Below are positions 59,493-64,000 of a stretch of 64,000 nucleotides of DNA, in pieces (position 1 is the first letter of the stretch; each line of letters begins with the position of its first letter). The position numbers and the translations under genes were made by a program. Origin of the DNA: Hericium rajendrae (lineage: Eukaryota; Basidiomycota; Agaricomycetes; Russulales; Hericiaceae). Where the stretch lies: assembly GCA_033439255.1 (NCBI GenBank), contig CM065880.1, positions 1,054,001 to 1,118,000 of the forward strand, given 5' to 3'. A model generated the notes under the pieces. That model did not search any database, was not told where the DNA came from, and saw only the letters and a program-made list of their open reading frames with translations.

Positions 59493-61725
59493 TCAGAACC
59501 GCACGCTCTTGACGACCTTGGAGATGCCGGACTGCTCGCCGGCGTAGCGCGTCGCGTCGCCAGGGCCCTTGTACACCGCCTTCTGCGACGCGAGCACTTT
59601 CTTCGCCTGGTCGAACTTCTGGCGCTTTTCACGCGCGGGTTGCGCACGCTCTTCGCGCGGTGCGGCGTCAGGCCGCGGTTCTTGAGGATCGCGCGCGTGA
59701 GCGAGCGCGGGCCCGCGGCGCTGTCGTCGCCGATCTCGGGGCTGCATCCGCGCGTCAGCATCGCACAGCACAGATGAAGAGCGGAGGAAAGCGCACCGTG
59801 CAGCCGCCTTCGCGGCGTCGTACTCCGCTTGCTTCGCCTCTTTGCGCGCCGTCTTCGACTTCTTCACCAGCGAATAATATCCGCCCTCGTCCTCCTCCCC
59901 GCTCCCGCTCCCGCTCACTCTCCGCATCGTCCTTCCGCGCCCGCTTCCGCGCCGGCTCCGCAGCGTCCAGATCCGCGCCGCCGAGCCCAAGCCCGCCCGC
60001 CGCCGCCTCGCGCAGGCGGCGCGCCTCGCGCTCGCGCCGCCGCTCGCGATACGGCACGTCGTCGTCCCCGCCAAGCGCCGCCCGCGCGCCCGCGCGCCGC
60101 GCGCTCGTCCCCGCGATCTGCGCCGTGTGGAAGCGCAGACTCTTCTTGCGCGCGCTTTGTCCGCCGCGTCCGCCGCGCCGAGCGTCTGCGCGTCGCCGAA
60201 CGCATCGGCTGCGTCTGTGCTGCGCGCGGGGCGCTTGGACGACGCGGAGGGGACGAAGGCGGGCTCGGCGAGGTCGAAGATGGGCGGGGGGCGGGGGCGG
60301 CGAGTTTGCGTTTCTTTGGCGGCGGGGCGGCGTCTGTTGTTTTGGACTTGGACTTTTTCTTGGTGGGTGGTGTGGGGAGGCCGGCGGGGAGGTCTTCCTC
60401 TGCCTCGCGGAGAAGCTGCGCGAGGTCCTCGAAGTCGAGATGCATGCGCTTGCCGTTGAGCTTGAACGACGCGCCGTCGGCGCCGTTGAGGAAGGCGGGC
60501 TCGTCGAGGTCCTCGTCGGAGAGGGCGTCGGCGTCTGATGCGGAGAGGTCGAAGTCGAGCTCCTCGAGTGTGCTGAGCGCTTGCTTGAGCTGCAGGAGGC
60601 GGCCGAAGATCGGGTGGGCGCGGAGATGCTCGGGGCGTGCGGCGTATTTGTCGCTTGTGCGGAGGTGCAGGTAGAAGGCGAGGGTCGTGGCGTATGTGAG
60701 CAGGGTTTCTGTGGGGTCGGTTAGATGTGGAAGAACAGAATCTGTGGGATGGGGCGGACGGTAGTGGAGATGCGCCATTCCACGGCTGAGAGCATCGGGC
60801 TCGTTGGCCTCGAGCCTGGATGTCGTGAGCTGGATGAATCAAGGCAGGCAGAGAGACTTACTGCTTCAGGCGCTCTTGTGAGCTGACAAGCTTGGCCGCG
60901 ACGTCCTCCCAGTCAGCTGCGAGAGCGAGAGTTTCGGGGTTGGTTTTCTCCAGATGGCGGATGATGGACTTCCTGTCCGTTGGAAGCGGTCGAGTGTCCA
61001 CCTTGGATGGAGGCTCGATGGGATCCCTACATGCGATTCCAGTTAGCGGCAGTTTGATGCATAAGAGCCTGTAAGGCGTCCGCACTCAATGATGTCCTCC
61101 TGATCGACAACTGCCACGACGTCCCCGAGCCCGAAATCATCCTCCGTCATTACATCCCGCGCCTTGGCCTGCAGCCGCCTTGCCTCCTGCTCCTCGAGCT
61201 CATTCATCTCCTCATCGCTTGACTCGAGCTCCGCAGCATTCGAGGAGTAGTACGCCGCTTTTGAGCGCCCCCAGCTCTCCTCTTCCTCCTCTTCCTCTTC
61301 CTCGCTTTCCGAGATCTCAGCCTTCGCTCGCGCCTTGGCCTTGGTCTTCGATTTTTTGGAGGGTTTCAAAGGCGCGGGCATTTCGACGTCCACCATGTCC
61401 TCCTCCTCGTCTTCGTATTGACCCTCGTTTTCGTCGTCTGAATCGGACGCCGGTATACCTTTCAGCGCAAAGACCTCCTCTTCATCGCCATCGTCGTCGC
61501 CCTGGTACTCTCCACCGTCCAGAAGAATGCGGTCCTTGTTGGCGTGAACTGAAATGAGATATATCTGAGGATTTACATGTGTAAATAGTGGAAAAGCATA
61601 CATTCTTCCTCCTCGTCCATGGGTATGTCTTCCACAGTGTTCCAACGCTTCATTTTGCCGTCTTTGCGGTCGATCGGGCGCGGGCCTGCCTTGGGACCCT
61701 TCTTCGGGCCTCGTCGTCGTACCAT
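59493..61725 (-). CDS. SAS10: SAS10/UTP3 small-subunit processome protein
   Basis: Sas10/Utp3 is a nucleolar component of the U3 small-subunit processome needed for 18S rRNA maturation. The start is MVRRRGPKKGPKAGPRP. An acidic, Lys-rich N-terminal region follows (EESWGRSKAAYYSSNAAELE, EDDFGLGDVVAVVDQEDIIE). The Sas10/Utp3/C1D domain reads LLTYATTLAFYLHLRTSDKY and HLRAHPIFGRLLQLKQALST. The C-terminal Sas10 domain contains SLRFHTAQIAGTSARR, DVPYRERRRERE, GGYYSLVKKSKTARKEAKQA, SLTRAILKNRGLTPHRAKSV and the ending SGISKVVKSVRF. In the GC-rich 3' half the frame changes four or more times, at TTTT 59626-59629, CCCC 59897-59900, a CG-rich run near 60140-60152, and GGGGGG 60286-60291. Each is explained by base loss. 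It is head to head with the TIGR04076-like gene. Confidence 0.9.
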
Positions 61726-62103
61726 GGTGTGAGCTCGTAAATGTTTGTGAGCAGGGATGGCCTGCTGTTGGAGTGAAGAGCGCGAAAGCAAGTTTCCAAA
61801 ATTTGGAGATCTCAAGGCACGTGGTCGGCTATCAAACCGGCATTCAAACAGGAAACGGCTGATGGCAACATCCTCTGGAGCCTGCTGCCAGTGCATCCAA
61901 TTACATTGTACTACCGATGGTTGTACTGGTTTGACCGTTTCACTTTCCCTACATTTGTGATCTCCTCTTGCACCCTGCCCTATCATCGGCTTCCTTCACA
62001 ATTTTTATCACCCCGTGTACTATTATCACCATCTGCAGCTTCCGGCATATCGCCCTTGGAGAGCTTATCTCCTCATACTCCAGCTCTTGTTGCATTTACG
62101 ATC
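61726..62103. promoter_or_regulatory. Shared divergent promoter of SAS10 and the TIGR04076-like gene
   Basis: 378 bp lie between opposite-facing start codons. The right half has pyrimidine-rich sequence before ATG 62104. No further motif can be assigned with confidence. Confidence 0.45.
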
Positions 62104-62530
62104 ATGGCCACCCAAAGCGATGATTCATTCACCCTGTACGATCTCCGCGTCGAGGTTGTCTGCCCGCCCAACGCACGCATCCTCTGCGGCGCCAAATCCG
62201 GCGACCACTTCACGCTCGAGGGCGAGATGCTGCACCTGCCCCCGGGCAGGGCATCTCCATCTACTCTCTCAGTACGCGGACCCTAGAATCCGCCCTTGCA
62301 CACCCAGCTGATGATGGAAGTTCAGGCGCGGTGCTCCCGCTGCTTGCGGCCAAGCAGCGCGTGACGGCGCCCAACGACTGGATGTCGACGGACGCGGAGG
62401 TGCGTGTCCGGATCCGAATTGTCCGTCGACGTTGCGGATCGTGAGGACGGGGGTGCGGACGTTTAGGCATGGTGAGACGACGATCGTGCCCTTACCTTCG
62501 CAGGATGCGGCAACAGAAAGCGACCAGTAA
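62104..62530 (+). CDS. Small TIGR04076-like protein
   Basis: The sequence reads MATQSDDSFTLYDLRVEVVC, then CGAKSGDHFTLEGEMLHLPP, and after an intron (about 62272-62323, GTACGC to TTCAG) AVLPLLAAKQRVTAPNDWM, ACPDPNCPSTLRIVRTGVRT and FRHGETTIVPLP, ending at 62530. It resembles the TIGR04076 family, which is widespread in bacteria and scattered in fungi and has no known function; conserved Cys residues (CGAK, CPDPNC) could bind metal. Two one-base losses break the written frame: a C at 62247, expected PPGQGISIYSL, and a G at 62402, expected DAEVACPDPN. It converges with FCF2, and only about 130 bp separate their ends. Confidence 0.7.
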
Positions 62531-62659
62531 ATGTGCTCGAGCACAGCCGCGCAAATTCTTGACACAGACGCTCGGAGGAAGGCTGGGAGTTCGAGCATAT
62601 CCGCAACCCATCAGCGGATAATATATCTCATAGATAGTAAAAATGTAGGAATATCCACA

Positions 62660-63778
62660 CTACCATTTTGGCTTCCGTGCCATTTTCTTCGCGTGCAACG
62701 TCCCTCTGCCTATCTTGCCCCGACTCGTCTGCAGCTCCGAGAACTTCCTCTTCGCATACCTCCGCGCCTCCGCATCATCCACCAGCTCATCCACCAACGT
62801 CCGCTTCCGCTCCGCGCGCGACAGATTATCCCCGCTTGTCGTGCCAAAGGGCGTGCTCGTCGGTATGATCGTGCCAATCTATGAATCAGGGCAAAATGAG
62901 CATTGGCCGGACAGCTCCTACAGGAGCGAATGACGCACCGCGAAATGCTTCGGCAGGCCCTTGATGCCCTTGCCTTCACCCTCCTCCTTCCTGTAGAACG
63001 CTTCGGGTCGAGCTGGTTGCGCAGGCGCAGCGCCTCCACCTCGCGATGCAGGCGCGGCAGATCGGCCTCGGCGGGCGCGGGCAGGTCAAACCAGTCGGGG
63101 CCGGCCGTTTTGTTCTTCAGCTGCGCAGAGATCGCAAGTGAGAATCACGAATGGATGCAAGAAGAAAAAGTGCTCACTGCCTTCTTTTCCTTCTTCGTCA
63201 GTGGCTTGCCGGAGTTTGTGAGTTCGGGGGGAGGCGGCGGTGGGGCGGGGGCTTTGAGCGACGACATGGACTGGGCGGTGCGCTCGGCGTCCGGGTCGTT
63301 CAGGGAGCTGGGGTCGCGCCGGGTTGCGCCTAGTATGATGTATGGTTTTGGTATGCGCCCCGGGTCTAGTGCAGGCAGTTTTCTGGAGTCGGGGAATAAG
63401 AGATGAGTTCTACGAATGGATGGAGAAACGCACTGTTGCTCAGATTTGGCATCGCCAAGAAGAAGGACGTCTTCCTCGGTGGGTGGTGTTGAGTCCTCAG
63501 CGAGACTCGTGCCGCTTCCTTCGCCCTGTTTCGCGAGGATGTTTTGGCGAGCTTTCTCGAGGAGGGAGTCAAGGTATTCTTGCGTGATCTCGTCTTCGGA
63601 CTCGGAGTCGTCGAAGTCTGAGTCTGAGTCTGAGTCGGATGAGAAATCTGAGCCGGATGCTGAAGAGCTTGCGCTGACTCTGAGGATTCGTGTGCAGCAG
63701 GCAACAATGGGGAGGCGAGGGAAGAAGATGGTAGTGCTTTTGCTTTGCCTTTGCCTTTTGATGTGAGCTGGGGGGACA
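62660..63778 (-). CDS. FCF2: FCF2-type pre-rRNA processing protein
   Basis: Fcf2 acts in the nucleolus in early 18S pre-rRNA cleavage with the small-subunit processome. An acidic Ser-rich N-terminal part (EITQEYLDSLLEKARQNILA, TEEDVLLLGDAKSEQ) leads to PYIILGATRRDPSSLNDPD and KPLTKKEKKA. The Fcf2 domain is diagnostic: AGPDWFDLPAPAEADLPRL, EALRLRNQLDPKRFYRKEEG, GLPKHFAIGTIIPTSTPFG and AERKRTLVDELVDDAEARRY, then AKRKFSELQ; it ends AKKMARKPKW at 62660. One T seems missing at AA 62997-62998, where RFYRKEEG should continue. The start is uncertain: MSPQLTSKGKGKAK at 63778 may be preceded by an exon with TLPGISQLESS further right, up to about 63943. Confidence 0.85.
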
Positions 63779-64000
63779 TCGCAGGAGAAGTGACGTCCGA
63801 TGTGCTGCTCTCTAGTTGAGAGATGCCGGGCAGCGTTACTGCAAAGCTAAGCGGGGGTCAAAGGCGTCGAAGAGGAGGAAACTTGAGGAGACTGAGGATG
63901 CCGGACAGAAATGAGATGGGCGCCTATGGGCGGCGGACGGCATTGCCGCCGACGCGTCTCGCAAACTCGCATCGTCCTCCGTCGACTTGCGCTTCCTTCC
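63779..64000. other. Possible first exon of FCF2 and window edge
   Basis: On the - strand a plausible acceptor (TTTGCAG) near 63840 leads into LPGISQLESSTSDVTSPAM, in frame with FCF2. An upstream ATG lies at 63943. The FCF2 gene may therefore begin here, or even beyond the window edge. Confidence 0.35.

Noticed and set aside
59755-60778. Separate overlapping genes in the SAS10 3' half
   Set aside because: The several open frames there are pieces of one SAS10 protein in different phases; conserved segments appear in the correct order across them.
1-64000. CRISPR array, prokaryotic operon or plasmid features
   Set aside because: No regularly spaced repeats, Shine-Dalgarno-led operons or replicon genes are present; intron structure is eukaryotic throughout.

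Overview
This window is nuclear DNA of a filamentous basidiomycete, most likely an agaricomycete (mushroom or polypore class). The genes are dense with 45-60 nt introns, proteins are rich in Ser/Pro, and the gene set is fungal: a Zn(II)2Cys6 regulator, KNH-type GPI-anchored wall protein, Bzz1-type F-BAR protein, barwin/expansin-like secreted protein, fungal cyclopropane-type fatty acid synthase, RIF1, eIF3i, POP2/CAF1, TOM22, NDUFA9, SAS10 and FCF2. No rRNA, tRNA, CRISPR array or organellar segment was found. Gene models were assembled by eye from reading frames and splice signals, so exon edges are approximate unless a junction is stated.

Layout. 1-2713: no supportable gene. 2714-5135 (+) FYRN/FYRC chromatin-type protein, with a duplicated tract in its 3' flank. 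6506-10335 (+) large Ser-rich protein of unknown function. 11224-12345 (+) coiled-coil protein. 13201-14575 (+) secreted, probably GPI-anchored protein. 15138-16541 (-) eIF3i, head to head with 16842-21646 (+) RIF1-like protein A. 22011-24250 (+) CFA synthase. 24559-25949 (-) F-box protein. 26373-27595 a TIR element with TA target duplication. 28260-33319 (-) RIF1-like protein B. 34192-35247 (+) KNH-like wall protein. 36291-36866 (-) barwin/expansin-like protein. 39459-42529 (+) Bzz1. 45619-46857 (-) POP2/CAF1. 49673-51870 (+) CENP-B-type DNA-binding protein. 52708-53094 (-) DUF2462 nucleolar-type protein. 53426-54911 (+) NDUFA9. 55546-56066 (-) TOM22. 56282-59343 (+) Zn2Cys6 regulator. 59493-61725 (-) SAS10/UTP3. 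62104-62530 (+) TIGR04076-like protein. 62660-63778 (-) FCF2.

How the genes relate. Most are unrelated housekeeping neighbours. Four compact head-to-head pairs (eIF3i/RIF1-A, DUF2462/NDUFA9, TOM22/Zn2Cys6, SAS10/TIGR04076) probably share bidirectional promoters. SAS10, FCF2 and perhaps the DUF2462 protein belong to nucleolar ribosome assembly; eIF3i and POP2 to translation and mRNA decay; TOM22 and NDUFA9 to mitochondria. The most notable biological feature is two strongly diverged RIF1-type genes about 7 kb apart in opposite orientation. One keeps both PP1-docking motifs at its N-terminus; the other appears to lack them.

A technical caution matters for every model. At least ten conserved reading frames change phase exactly at a short mononucleotide run, and in almost every case one base looks missing. 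Essential genes are hit (TOM22, SAS10, NDUFA9, FCF2). The simplest reading is consensus error in the assembly, so apparent breaks here should not be taken as pseudogenization.
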